In this document: positions 7,961-15,954 of the stretch, one piece after another
Numbering within the stretch: position 1 is the first letter of the stretch
Layout: every line of letters starts with the position of its first letter
From: Nitrospirota bacterium
GTDB taxonomy: Bacteria; JACPQY01
Direction: 5' to 3'
DNA: 40,419 bases
NCBI GenBank assembly: GCA_016190245.1
Contig: JACPQY010000023.1
Location: 1 to 40,419, forward strand
Made by a program: the position numbers and the translations under genes
Notes under the pieces: model-generated
Databases searched by the model: none
What the model saw: the letters and a program-made list of their open reading frames with translations, nothing else
What the model was told of the DNA's origin: nothing

Positions 7961-10162
7961 ATGGACAGGACTGGTCTATTCACTCAAGCCCAAAAGTACG
8001 CGCAGAAGGGGCAACTCGACAAGGCCGTCAGGCAGTACGAGAAGCTGCTCGAGGCCGATCCCGATGACGTCAAGATCCACATCCAGATCGGGGAACTGAA
8101 CAACAAGCTCGGTCGCCGCGACGAGGCCCTCCAAGCCTACTTCAGAGCGGGCTCCCTCTTTCTCCAGACCGGCTTTACGCAGAAGGCAATCGCCGTCTAC
8201 AAGCAGGCCCTCAATATCGACCCCGGCTCTTCGGAGATTCACCTCAAGCTGGCCGATTTGTACCTCAAGTCCAACCTCGTTCCGGAGGCCATCAAGCATT
8301 TCGAACTGGTCGCTCAAAACTGCGAGGAAGACGGCAACGTTGACGACGCTCTGGACATCTATACTCAGCTCTACACCCTCGATCCCGACCGAAAGCACTT
8401 CCTCCTCAAGCAAGCAGAGATGCTTTTCCGGAAGGGGGACCGCTCGAAGGCCGTTCAACTCCTTCAGCCCCTCGAAGCCACGTACAAGGCCAAAGGCAAC
8501 ACCGACTACCTGATTTCCCTCTACGAGATCATCCTCAAGTACGACCCCGTCAACGAGCAGGCTTTGACCGACTACACAGCGATCCTGATCGCCAAGGAGC
8601 AGCACGCGCGCGCGGTGGAGGTCCTCGAGGCGCCCATCAGCAACGGAGCCATCCGCGCACCCGCGCTGCACCTTCGGCTTGCCGACGCGCTCGAGAGGGC
8701 GGGCCGGCCGCAGGATGCCCTCCGGCAATATCTCACCATCTTCGAGGGGTCAGCGGGCGCGGAGGAGGACCTTCCGCTCTATCAGAAACTCCTCGAGGCC
8801 ATCGTGCGCCTCGATCCCGCGCAGACCAAGGCAAGCCAAGCCCTCGAGCAGTTGCGCGGACCCGGCGAGGCGGCGAGCGAGGAACGCCTTCCCATACCCG
8901 ACGAAACGCTTCTGGGCCGCACGGGCCGCGCCGGAGCGGGCCTCTGGCGTAGCGTGGAACGCCCCGACGCCGAGAAATGGGCCGCCCAGGTGGACATGCT
9001 GCTCAAGCACCAGCTCCAGGATCTGGCCTACCAGCACCTCATGAAGGCCATCGAGACACACCCCGATTCGGAGCTGCTGACGCGCCGGCTTGCCGAAATC
9101 GACCTCTCTTCCGCGGCACCGCTCGAGGAGATCGAGGTCCTTGAAGAGGCCGAAGAAGATCGGACGCCCATGCCGCTCGGCCCGCCCTCCGGCGGGCTCC
9201 GTCCGCCCACCGGCGGATTCAATCGACCCGCCGGCGGATTGGAAAGCGCGCCGCCGGTCCAAACCGCTGCCGAAGCCCCTCCCTCCGAGCCGGCCGAGGA
9301 GCCGATCCTCCTCGATGAACCGGCGGACCTGGAGGAACCGATCATTCTCGAGGAAGCCATCGAGCCGGGCGGCCACCCGCCGAGCCAGGGAATGGCGCAA
9401 CCGGAGGCCGCTGCGCAGGACCGGGGCACCACGCAGCAGGTTGCTGCGCCCCCCGGGAGCCCCGCACCCGAAACGTACGGCGAGTTCAAGATCTACATGC
9501 CTGAGGAGGAGGCATCCCCGTCCCAAGAGGAACCACTTCCCGAGTCGCCGCCGGACGAGCCTTCACTTCCGGAGCCGCCCGCCGCGACGCCGGACGATCT
9601 CTATCACCAGGGCGTGGCCCTCTGTCTCATGGGCCGTCATGGGGAAGCGCTCGATTTCCTGAACGCCTCGCCGCCCGACGGCACGAGGCTCCTCCCCGTC
9701 CGCCTAAGCTGCCTGCACGCACTGGGCCGGCACGACGAGGCGGCCACGCTCCTGGCCGAAACGGCCGCCGCGGGTGTAGGCGACGAGGACACGCAACTGC
9801 ACCTCCTCTACGAGTTGGCCGAGGCCCTGGAGCGCTGCGGACAGGCCGACAAGGCCCGCCGATGGTTCGCGCGCCTGGCTGATCTCCGACCCGACTACCG
9901 CGACGCCGCGAGCCGCGCCGTAACGGGCACCGTCGAACCGGAGGATCTCCCCCCCCCCGAGATCGCCGAGCCGGCGCCTCTGGAACCTCCTTCACTCGTG
10001 GGTGTCGAGCCGCCCCCGCCGGAGATCCCAACCCTACGGCCCGATCTTGCGCCACAGGCCGTGGAGGCTGTGCCCGAATCGGTGCCCGAGCCGATGCCGG
10101 AACCGACGCCCGGCCCCCCGGCCGCGCCACCGAAGGCGCGTTCGAACATTTCGTTCATCTGA
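7961..10162 (+). CDS. TPR-repeat protein with Pro/Glu-rich linker
   Basis: This 733-residue protein appears soluble, with no signal peptide. The N-terminal ~290 residues are tandem TPRs (units such as AVRQYEKLLEADPDD, AIAVYKQALNIDPGS and ALDIYTQLYTLDPD). A short helical stretch follows, then a disordered acidic and Pro-rich region from about residue 385, containing three near-identical 7-residue units PPSGGLR/PPTGGFN/RPAGGLE (DNA 9182-9244). Two more TPRs occur around residues 545-645 (DDLYHQGVALCLMGRHGEAL), and the tail is Pro-rich. TPRs are protein-interaction scaffolds. The next gene, 14 nt downstream, is an ExeA-like ATPase, so a role in assembling a secretion or pilus-type machine is plausible but inferred. 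A C10 tract (9949-9958) lies in the coding strand. Confidence 0.85.
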   Translation: MDRTGLFTQAQKYAQKGQLDKAVRQYEKLLEADPDDVKIHIQIGELNNKLGRRDEALQAYFRAGSLFLQTGFTQKAIAVYKQALNIDPGSSEIHLKLADLYLKSNLVPEAIKHFELVAQNCEEDGNVDDALDIYTQLYTLDPDRKHFLLKQAEMLFRKGDRSKAVQLLQPLEATYKAKGNTDYLISLYEIILKYDPVNEQALTDYTAILIAKEQHARAVEVLEAPISNGAIRAPALHLRLADALERAGRPQDALRQYLTIFEGSAGAEEDLPLYQKLLEAIVRLDPAQTKASQALEQLRGPGEAASEERLPIPDETLLGRTGRAGAGLWRSVERPDAEKWAAQVDMLLKHQLQDLAYQHLMKAIETHPDSELLTRRLAEIDLSSAAPLEEIEVLEEAEEDRTPMPLGPPSGGLRPPTGGFNRPAGGLESAPPVQTAAEAPPSEPAEEPILLDEPADLEEPIILEEAIEPGGHPPSQGMAQPEAAAQDRGTTQQVAAPPGSPAPETYGEFKIYMPEEEASPSQEEPLPESPPDEPSLPEPPAATPDDLYHQGVALCLMGRHGEALDFLNASPPDGTRLLPVRLSCLHALGRHDEAATLLAETAAAGVGDEDTQLHLLYELAEALERCGQADKARRWFARLADLRPDYRDAASRAVTGTVEPEDLPPPEIAEPAPLEPPSLVGVEPPPPEIPTLRPDLAPQAVEAVPESVPEPMPEPTPGPPAAPPKARSNISFI
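9182..9244 (+). repeat. Three tandem 21-nt in-frame repeats
   Basis: Three consecutive 21-nt units (9182-9202, 9203-9223, 9224-9244) encode PPSGGLR, PPTGGFN and RPAGGLE. Each carries a ccggcgg core. They lie in the disordered linker of the TPR protein and could vary in copy number without shifting frame. Confidence 0.7.
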
Positions 10163-10176
10163 CCGTCCCCCCCCGA

Positions 10177-11178
10177 ATGGCCTACCTCAATTTCTACCGC
10201 CTGAAGGAGGAACCCTTCTCCAACGCCCCCCTCGCCCATTTCTTCTTCACCAGCGAGGAGCACCAGCGCGCCCTCGCGCGCCTGGGGCACGCGGCGCGCT
10301 CGATGAAGGGACTCGCGCTCGTGGTCGGCGACATCGGCTCGGGCAAAACCACGCTGGCCCGAAGGATGCTCGAAGAGCTGCCGGAAGACGAATTCATCGC
10401 CAGCCTCCTCGTCATCGTCCACTCCAACGTCAGCCAGGAATGGCTCCTTCGAAAAGTGGCCATCCAACTCGGCGTGGATCGTCCCCAGGAGGAAAAAGTC
10501 GCGCTGATGTCCCAGCTCTTCGAGCGTCTCGTGCGCATCCAGCAGGAAGGCAAGAAAGCCGTGGTCATCATCGACGAGGCCCAGATGCTGCGCGACCCCG
10601 AAATCTTCGAGGAGATCCGCGGCATGCTCAACCTCGAAACGGGCGCCGGCAAGCTCATCACCTTCATCATGTTCGGGCTGCCGGAGATCGAGGGCTGCAT
10701 GGCGCAGGACGCGGCCCTGGCGCAACGCGTCGCCATTCGTGTTTCGCTCCGACCGCTGGATCGTGCCACCATGGAAGAGTACGTCGGCCACCGCATGCAG
10801 GTGGGGGGCTCGTCGCAGAGTCCGTTCACCGCCGACGCGATCGACATGATCTACCACCACTCCGGCGGCATCCCCCGTCTCGTGAATACGCTGTGCGACA
10901 ACGCGTTGCTCGAGGGTTTCCTTCGCAGCCGTGAACAGATCGACATGGAGCTCGTCCAGGAAGTCGCCCGCAATCTCCGCCTGACGGACAACACCGGCGA
11001 TCACACCCTCCGGCCGCCGGCCGACGCGGCGGCCGTCGCCATTCCCGGTCCGAAAGCGGAAACCACTGAAGAAGCGCTGCCCTACCGTCTGGACTTCTCC
11101 GTCATGGCTGAGGAACAGCACGGCGGCGAACGCGCGGACCTGGATGACCTCATCGACCGACTCGAGCGGAAGCGGTAG
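10177..11178 (+). CDS. ExeA-like AAA ATPase (general secretion pathway family)
   Basis: This 333-residue ATPase carries the ExeA/GspA hallmark start (YLNFYRLKEEPFSNAP). Walker A is GDIGSGKTTLAR (about residue 50), Walker B is VVIIDEAQML (about residue 130) and GGIPRLVNTLCDNAL is the typical C-terminal lid motif. ExeA works with ExeB in assembling the type II secretion secretin; relatives also serve pili and unrelated systems such as transposition. This protein ends soon after the ATPase domain and has no visible TM segment or peptidoglycan-binding domain, unlike full-length ExeA. No Shine-Dalgarno sequence is present, because a C8 tract (10167-10174) fills that position. Coupling to the TPR gene 14 nt upstream seems likely. 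Confidence 0.88.
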   Translation: MAYLNFYRLKEEPFSNAPLAHFFFTSEEHQRALARLGHAARSMKGLALVVGDIGSGKTTLARRMLEELPEDEFIASLLVIVHSNVSQEWLLRKVAIQLGVDRPQEEKVALMSQLFERLVRIQQEGKKAVVIIDEAQMLRDPEIFEEIRGMLNLETGAGKLITFIMFGLPEIEGCMAQDAALAQRVAIRVSLRPLDRATMEEYVGHRMQVGGSSQSPFTADAIDMIYHHSGGIPRLVNTLCDNALLEGFLRSREQIDMELVQEVARNLRLTDNTGDHTLRPPADAAAVAIPGPKAETTEEALPYRLDFSVMAEEQHGGERADLDDLIDRLERKR

Positions 11179-11185
11179 GCGCTGC

Positions 11186-11977
11186 ATGGGAAATAGGGCA
11201 TGGGGCGTGGCGCTCCTTGCCGTTCTCGCTGTAAGGGCAAGTCCCATCCCCGCTTATGCGCTGACGATCGACACACGCGACCTCAAGGCGGTGGGTGGAG
11301 ACCCGCAAGGCGAGTTCAAGACTCTTACTCTCGACCTGGCCGAAGCCATGCTCTGGCCGCCGACCGGCGAGCCCGAAAGCCTGGGCCGCCAGTGGCTGAT
11401 CGAGGGCGGCACGAGCCTGAAGCGCCTCAATCCCGACCGGCCCGCCTGGGCCGAGACGTCCGGCGGACGAGACAACGTTCCGTCCTGGCTCACCGTGCCC
11501 CGGCTGAGCGGAGCCATCGGCCTCCCCTATCGCTTCGACGCCACCGCCGGCCTCGGCCTGGTGGCCGGCTACCCCGCATCCCAGCTTGCCCTGAAGCACC
11601 TCCTCATCGAGGGGACACCGCTCGCCCCTGGCCTTTCGGCGAGCGCCACGTGGAGCGCCCTCTGGGGCAATTCGACACTCTACGTCTCCGTGTCCTCACT
11701 CAGGTCCTGGCTCGCCTGGCGCTTCCTGGGAGGACACTTCTCGCTCGGAGTCGAACAGGACCTCGTCTACGGGACCGATCGCCGGGACGGGGGGCTCACC
11801 TCCGTCAAGGACCCCCAGTTCCAAGCCTTCGCGGGCTATCAGACGGGGGTCAACCTGTGGCCCGGCCGCCGCCTCGGGCTGAAGGCCTTCGCTTCCCTGT
11901 CCCGAATCCCCTTCCTGTTCTCGGCCGGGCACCCACGCCTGGGCCAGATCTACGGCGGCCTCTTCTGGAGGTTCTGA
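11186..11977 (+). CDS. Secreted/outer-membrane beta-barrel protein, unknown function
   Basis: This 263-residue protein begins with a clear signal peptide (MGNRAWGVALLAVLAVRASPIPAYA split near ALT), which fixes the ATG at 11186, 7 nt after the ExeA-like stop. The mature part contains amphipathic beta-strand segments (RFDATAGLGLVAGYPAS, LYVSVSSLRSWLAWRF, FQAFAGYQTGVNLW) and ends YGGLFWRF with a terminal Phe, consistent with an outer-membrane barrel. I recognise no named family. It is the third gene of the TPR/ExeA group. The quoted signal sequence is: residues 1-25, cut after an Ala. Confidence 0.68.
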   Translation: MGNRAWGVALLAVLAVRASPIPAYALTIDTRDLKAVGGDPQGEFKTLTLDLAEAMLWPPTGEPESLGRQWLIEGGTSLKRLNPDRPAWAETSGGRDNVPSWLTVPRLSGAIGLPYRFDATAGLGLVAGYPASQLALKHLLIEGTPLAPGLSASATWSALWGNSTLYVSVSSLRSWLAWRFLGGHFSLGVEQDLVYGTDRRDGGLTSVKDPQFQAFAGYQTGVNLWPGRRLGLKAFASLSRIPFLFSAGHPRLGQIYGGLFWRF

Positions 11978-11987
11978 CAGCGTCCTG

Positions 11988-12092
11988 ACGACGCGGGCTG
12001 CCTGTCCGCCGAAGTCCGTCCAGTCCGCCACGGCGGACGGACTGGACAGGCGGGAAGCCCGCGGCTACCTGGAATGAGGGCCCCCGGTAGTC
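11988..12092. repeat. Dispersed palindromic repeat, copy A
   Basis: A long imperfect palindrome: outer arms gcgggct (11994-12000) and agcccgc (12056-12062), inner cctgtcc (12001-12007) and ggacagg (12044-12050), and a central gtccgcc-ac-ggcggac. A second copy in the opposite orientation lies at 17505-17610. Copy A sits between convergent genes and overlaps the 3' end of the ybeY frame, where it could act as a bidirectional terminator-like structure. Confidence 0.75.
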
Positions 12093-12694
12093 GCAGGCCA
12101 TGTTGCATGCCGCGCCATCCTGGGCGCGGCGACATTGCATGGCCCCATGCCCTCACTGGCAAGGGACTTTGAGCCTGCGGGCCTTCCGCGCCCCGAAGCT
12201 ATTCCCTTCGACGCCCTGGGTCGCCGCAGGGGATGAAGGCTTGCCGCCAATTCCTCCTCGGCGCGCTCCATGCGCCGTGCCGCCGATCCTCCGCGATCGT
12301 GCTCGTGCCCAAGGAGATGCAGCACACCGTGCACAATCAGCATCAACGTCCTGTCCTCGAGAGGCACACCGGCGTCGCGCGCCTCCGCCGCCGCCCGGTC
12401 GAGCGAGACGACCACGTCCCCGAGTGACAGGGGCGTCCGATCTCCGCATCGCCGCAATCGCCGGAGCACCGCTGCGGGACTGCCTTCCCATTGGCCTAAG
12501 GACACCACATTGGTCGGCGTGTCCAGCCCGAAGTACCGCCGGTGAAGCATCCGCAGGACACTGTCCCGGTCGAGCACCACGCTCGCTTGGGTTGAGGCCG
12601 GGAGGCGCAGAAGACGCAGCGCGCGGCCGAGCCGTCGCCGCACCCGACGAACGTCAAGCCTCCGGCCGGATCTGTTGCTAAGAAGGATCCTCAC
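12065..12694 (-). CDS. ybeY: Endoribonuclease YbeY (16S rRNA maturation)
   Basis: This is a zinc-dependent RNase of the UPF0054 family, needed for 16S rRNA 3' maturation and ribosome quality control. The zinc motif HGVLHLLGHEHD matches the family pattern HGxLHLxGxDH, and LDTPTNVVSLG with LSLGDVVVS are the other conserved segments. I chose the GTG at 12694 because gggggac lies just upstream and it overlaps the phoH stop by 17 nt, matching the common phoH-ybeY pairing. From that start it is 209 residues; family members are usually about 150-170. The last ~50 residues run through low-complexity DNA and a palindromic repeat, so the tail is probably non-conserved. Confidence 0.88.
   Translation of the reverse strand: MRILLSNRSGRRLDVRRVRRRLGRALRLLRLPASTQASVVLDRDSVLRMLHRRYFGLDTPTNVVSLGQWEGSPAAVLRRLRRCGDRTPLSLGDVVVSLDRAAAEARDAGVPLEDRTLMLIVHGVLHLLGHEHDRGGSAARRMERAEEELAASLHPLRRPRASKGIASGRGRPAGSKSLASEGMGPCNVAAPRMARHATWPATTGGPHSR
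12097..12144. repeat. Imperfect hairpin inside the ybeY tail
   Basis: gccatg...ccgcgcc (from 12097) and gggcgcgg...catggc (to 12144) form an imperfect stem around atcct. It lies within the extended 3' part of the ybeY frame, next to dispersed repeat copy A. Confidence 0.4.
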
Positions 12695-13757
12695 GCGACG
12701 CGTCCCCCGGCGAAGGGGGCGCCGTGCCGGCGGTGGAGCCTGGGCTCGCCATCCCCGGCTCGCCGGGTACCGTCGGCACAGGGCGGTCCAGGCCCGCGGC
12801 GGCGCGCTCGTGGCGCTCGTACGCGCGGATGATCTCCTGCACGAGCGGATGCCGCACGACATCCCTATCGGTGAACCAAACGATCGCCAGCCCATTCACT
12901 CCCCGCAGGATCTGCTCCGCCTGGATCAACCCGGATCGCTTCGGATCGGGCAGGTCTATCTGGGTGACGTCGCCGGTGATCACGGCCTTGGAGTTGTTGC
13001 CGAGCCGGGTGAGAAACATCTTCATCTGCTCCGGCGTCGTGTTCTGGGCCTCGTCGAGAATCACGAATGTGTCGTTGAGCGTCCGCCCCCGCATGAAAGC
13101 GAGCGGCGCGACCTCGATGATCCCCTTCTCCACCATCTTGCGCGCCTTTTCGAACTCGACCATGTCGTGGAGGGCATCGTACAAGGGACGGAGATAGGGA
13201 TTGACTTTCTCCAGGATGTCCCCGGGAAGGAAGCCGAGCCGCTCGCCGGCCTCGATGGCGGGCCGCGTGAGCGCCAGGCGGTGAACCCGGCCCGAACGCA
13301 GGAGACTGAGCGCCATCGCCATCGCGAGATAGGTCTTGCCCGTGCCGGCCGGACCGATGCCGAATACCACGTCGTGACCGCGGATGGCTTCTACGTACGT
13401 CTTTTGCGCGAGACTGCGTGGCGTGATCTTGAGGCTTTGCCCGGTCAGGTAGACTTCGTCGCCATAGATCTGGCGGACGCCTTCCTCTCCCCGCGCCCGG
13501 TAGACCTCCACCAAGCGCTCCAGGTCGCCCTCCATCAGCGTGTACCCTTTCTGGATCAGCGAGGAGAGCAGCATGACCACGCGGCGCGCGGCGGCGCTGT
13601 CGGCTTCGGGGCCCTCGATGGCAAGCTGATTGCCGCGGGAATGGACGCGGACATGGAAGAGCCGCTCGAGGGCCTTCAAGTTCTCGCTTTCGCGGCCCAA
13701 CAGCGCTCGCGCGCTCACGTTGCTGTCGAGTTCGATCTCAAGCAGAGTGGATTCCAC
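12678..13757 (-). CDS. PhoH-family ATPase (YbeZ-like)
   Basis: This 359-residue cytoplasmic protein of the PhoH/YbeZ family combines an N-terminal KH-like region (residues ~20-90) with a RecA-like NTPase domain. Walker A is GPAGTGKTYLA (about residue 134), Walker B is FVILDEAQNTT, and VITGDVTQIDLP is a strongly conserved family motif. In many bacteria PhoH/YbeZ physically and genetically partners YbeY in RNA metabolism, and here the two overlap. The ~30-residue Pro/Ser-rich C-terminal tail is not conserved. The gene starts 3 nt after the upstream stop, inside the long minus-strand operon. Confidence 0.94.
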   Translation of the reverse strand: MESTLLEIELDSNVSARALLGRESENLKALERLFHVRVHSRGNQLAIEGPEADSAAARRVVMLLSSLIQKGYTLMEGDLERLVEVYRARGEEGVRQIYGDEVYLTGQSLKITPRSLAQKTYVEAIRGHDVVFGIGPAGTGKTYLAMAMALSLLRSGRVHRLALTRPAIEAGERLGFLPGDILEKVNPYLRPLYDALHDMVEFEKARKMVEKGIIEVAPLAFMRGRTLNDTFVILDEAQNTTPEQMKMFLTRLGNNSKAVITGDVTQIDLPDPKRSGLIQAEQILRGVNGLAIVWFTDRDVVRHPLVQEIIRAYERHERAAAGLDRPVPTVPGEPGMASPGSTAGTAPPSPGDASREDPS

Positions 13758-13760
13758 GAG

Positions 13761-14120
13761 TCAGCGAATGGGATCGAAAATCATGAACCCCTTCTCGTCC
13801 CCAGCCTCGTAGGTCTCGTACACATAGGGAAAGCCCCAGGGGAACCTGGGCTCGCCGGGTCGGAGGTGTCCGTCCTGCTCGAGAACGTTCAGATCCGCCG
13901 GCAGCCGCCCGTTCTCCCAGAAGTACGTCTCGACGGCATAGCGCAGCTTGAGCCGGTGGAGGCCGCTGAGCCAACGCTGGCACACTTCGACGGCCGAACC
14001 CACTTTCACCTCGGAGCCCTTCGCGGACGTCAGCCCCCAGAACAGCCCGAGCGCCAGCACGATGCAGGCGCCGGTCGCGATCAGGTACCGAACCCCGTCA
14101 GAGAGCAGCCTTTTGATCAT
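13761..14120 (-). CDS. Small membrane-anchored pseudopilin-like protein
   Basis: This 119-residue protein has one TM helix (YLIATGACIVLALGLFWGL, about residues 12-30) and a short periplasmic domain. The segment LKLRYAVETYFWENGRLPA, followed by DLNVLEQDGHL and FPWGFPYVYE, resembles the C-terminal half of type II secretion/type IV pseudopilins (alpha helix, GxxP, DPWG-Y-Y). There is no GFTLxE prepilin cleavage motif, so it would be an atypical member. It overlaps the preceding membrane TPR gene by 23 nt and precedes phoH by 3 nt. Function unknown. Confidence 0.65.
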   Translation of the reverse strand: MIKRLLSDGVRYLIATGACIVLALGLFWGLTSAKGSEVKVGSAVEVCQRWLSGLHRLKLRYAVETYFWENGRLPADLNVLEQDGHLRPGEPRFPWGFPYVYETYEAGDEKGFMIFDPIR

Positions 14121-15954
14121 AGCGCGTGATTCCGATGACGCAGACCAGCCAGGTGAGGCAGCCCAGCGCGGTGAGACCCCAGACGAGCCCCCGGAGGGCC
14201 GCCTCGGTCACGGGCGGGAAGAGCGGCGCGGGCGCAAGCCAGGCGGCCACCACCGCGGCATCCATCGCAAGGGCCGACAGCGCGACCCACGTGGACCCCG
14301 CAGCGTAGTGCCCTGTACCCGGGAGCACAATGGTTGCGGCCAGCCTTGCCGCGGCCTGGCGCCGCCGATGCTCAGCCACCTCGAGATCCTTTGCTTCGTC
14401 CGCCTTGCCAACCAGCGGATGCCCCTCGACGTAGTGGGTCTGACACTCGCCGCAGAGCGGACGATCCGGCCTCGCTCGCGGGCACCACACGCAAGCCATC
14501 GCCCCGCATCGAAGGCAGGGGCGAGGGAGGGTGCGCCCGCGCATCACCGGCAGCATGAGAAGCGACAACGCCGAGAGGAACCCGAATGCGATCGTGCCGT
14601 AGGACGCGGGCAGCCGCGGCATGAACGCCTCCCACAGGGCGGCAAACTGGGGTGGCCCGAGCCGGTCTCCTTCAACCTTCGCAACGCCCATCAGGGCGCG
14701 CACGGGCATGATCTCGTCCTGGGCCAGGCGATTCGGATGCGTTCCCGACCGCTCGATCAGACCCTCGACAGCTTCCGCGTTGAGCTGGCCCGCGATGGCC
14801 ATTTCGCGCTCTCCCTCCTCGATCATCAGGAGCTTCCGCTGGAGGACTTGAGCCACGTTGTAGTGGTAGAGCTCACGCTCGGGCGCCTGCGCAATCGCCT
14901 GCCGGTACAGGGCCACCGCGCCTCGATCGTCGCCTAAGGCCGCCTTCGCGCCGGCCAGATTGTTCAGCACGAGGGTCTGCAGATCGTTCCTGCCTAGGAT
15001 GGATTCGAGCGCCGCGACCGCGTGCTGGTAGTCCGACCGCCGCTTGAACGAGGTGGCCAGGAGCATCGTTTCCTCGGGCAGGATATCGCCCCCGACTTCC
15101 CAAGCCTGCTCCACCCGACGGACGCTCGTGTCCATCGCCACGCCATCGCGCCAGGCCGCCGCCTCGAGGAATCTCGGGGAACTGAGGCCCGCCGCCCATC
15201 TCACGCCGGCTTCGCCCGCCTGCGGCAACCCGGCCAGGAGACCGGCAAGGATCGCCCCGGCGACGCGGTCCCGGGGATCGCCCAACAGGGCCACAAGAAA
15301 TAGGACCGCCGCGGCCGCGTAGCCCGGACCCGCCAGGATCGAAGCTGCCAGCAAAAGTCCCAGCGCCACGCGCAAGGGCAACGCGGGCATCCGCAGGCGG
15401 AGCGCGTGAGACAGCCAGTGGGCCAGCACCCAGACCGGCCGCCGCGCGAGGACGATCAGGACAAGAACTCCAAACACGCTCAATCCCAGGAGACCGAGGA
15501 AGACGCCGTGGACCATGGCGCCGGCGGCAAACACGCCGCTGCCCGCCGCCTGCACCACACCCTTGACGGCGTGGCCCACCGACGGAACGATCTCGAACGG
15601 GTGATGCTTGAGACGGATCCACGACTCGGCGAGGTAAACGTCCAACCAGTTGGGCGAGAGCTTGCGCGCGTATTCGAGATAGAGGCTCGTCCGGTCCCTG
15701 TCCCTTTCCCGTTCCGCCTTGAGAGCGGCTCGCACCAGGGCTTGACTCACCGTGAACAGGTTCGGGATCCCCGAGTCGAGCTTCCACTGGTGGATCTCCT
15801 CCAAGCCCTGACGGATCTGATGCAGATCGCCCAGGAGAGTGGCTTCGCGCCCCGCCAACCAGACCTCCGCCACGCGCGCATCGGGCCGGATGTAGTCTTC
15901 CGTTCCCAACGCCCCCAGGAGGCTCGCCAACAACAGCGCGGCAGACAGGTTCAC
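14098..15954 (-). CDS. Membrane TPR protein with zinc-ribbon-like Cys cluster
   Basis: This 618-residue protein starts with a hydrophobic segment (LSAALLLASLLGALG). It has TM segments near residues 140-175 and 190-245, a TPR-like helical region around 300-380 (AVAALESILGRNDLQ, GAVALYRQAIAQAPER), a TM near 455-475, a cytoplasmic cluster of three CxxC pairs at residues 480-504 (CLRC, CVWC, CGEC), and two or three C-terminal TMs containing LPGTGHYAAGS, a TM2-domain-like turn. The CxxC pairs suggest zinc binding. Its GTG overlaps the phosphodiesterase stop (GTGA, 15951-15954), so the genes are probably coupled. I do not recognise a named family; comparable proteins are annotated as hypothetical TPR proteins. 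Confidence 0.75.
   Translation of the reverse strand: MNLSAALLLASLLGALGTEDYIRPDARVAEVWLAGREATLLGDLHQIRQGLEEIHQWKLDSGIPNLFTVSQALVRAALKAERERDRDRTSLYLEYARKLSPNWLDVYLAESWIRLKHHPFEIVPSVGHAVKGVVQAAGSGVFAAGAMVHGVFLGLLGLSVFGVLVLIVLARRPVWVLAHWLSHALRLRMPALPLRVALGLLLAASILAGPGYAAAAVLFLVALLGDPRDRVAGAILAGLLAGLPQAGEAGVRWAAGLSSPRFLEAAAWRDGVAMDTSVRRVEQAWEVGGDILPEETMLLATSFKRRSDYQHAVAALESILGRNDLQTLVLNNLAGAKAALGDDRGAVALYRQAIAQAPERELYHYNVAQVLQRKLLMIEEGEREMAIAGQLNAEAVEGLIERSGTHPNRLAQDEIMPVRALMGVAKVEGDRLGPPQFAALWEAFMPRLPASYGTIAFGFLSALSLLMLPVMRGRTLPRPCLRCGAMACVWCPRARPDRPLCGECQTHYVEGHPLVGKADEAKDLEVAEHRRRQAAARLAATIVLPGTGHYAAGSTWVALSALAMDAAVVAAWLAPAPLFPPVTEAALRGLVWGLTALGCLTWLVCVIGITRYDQKAAL

Noticed and set aside
12675-14129. 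484-codon open frame antisense to phoH and the pseudopilin-like gene
   Set aside because: Opposite a clear PhoH with Walker motifs; no recognisable product.
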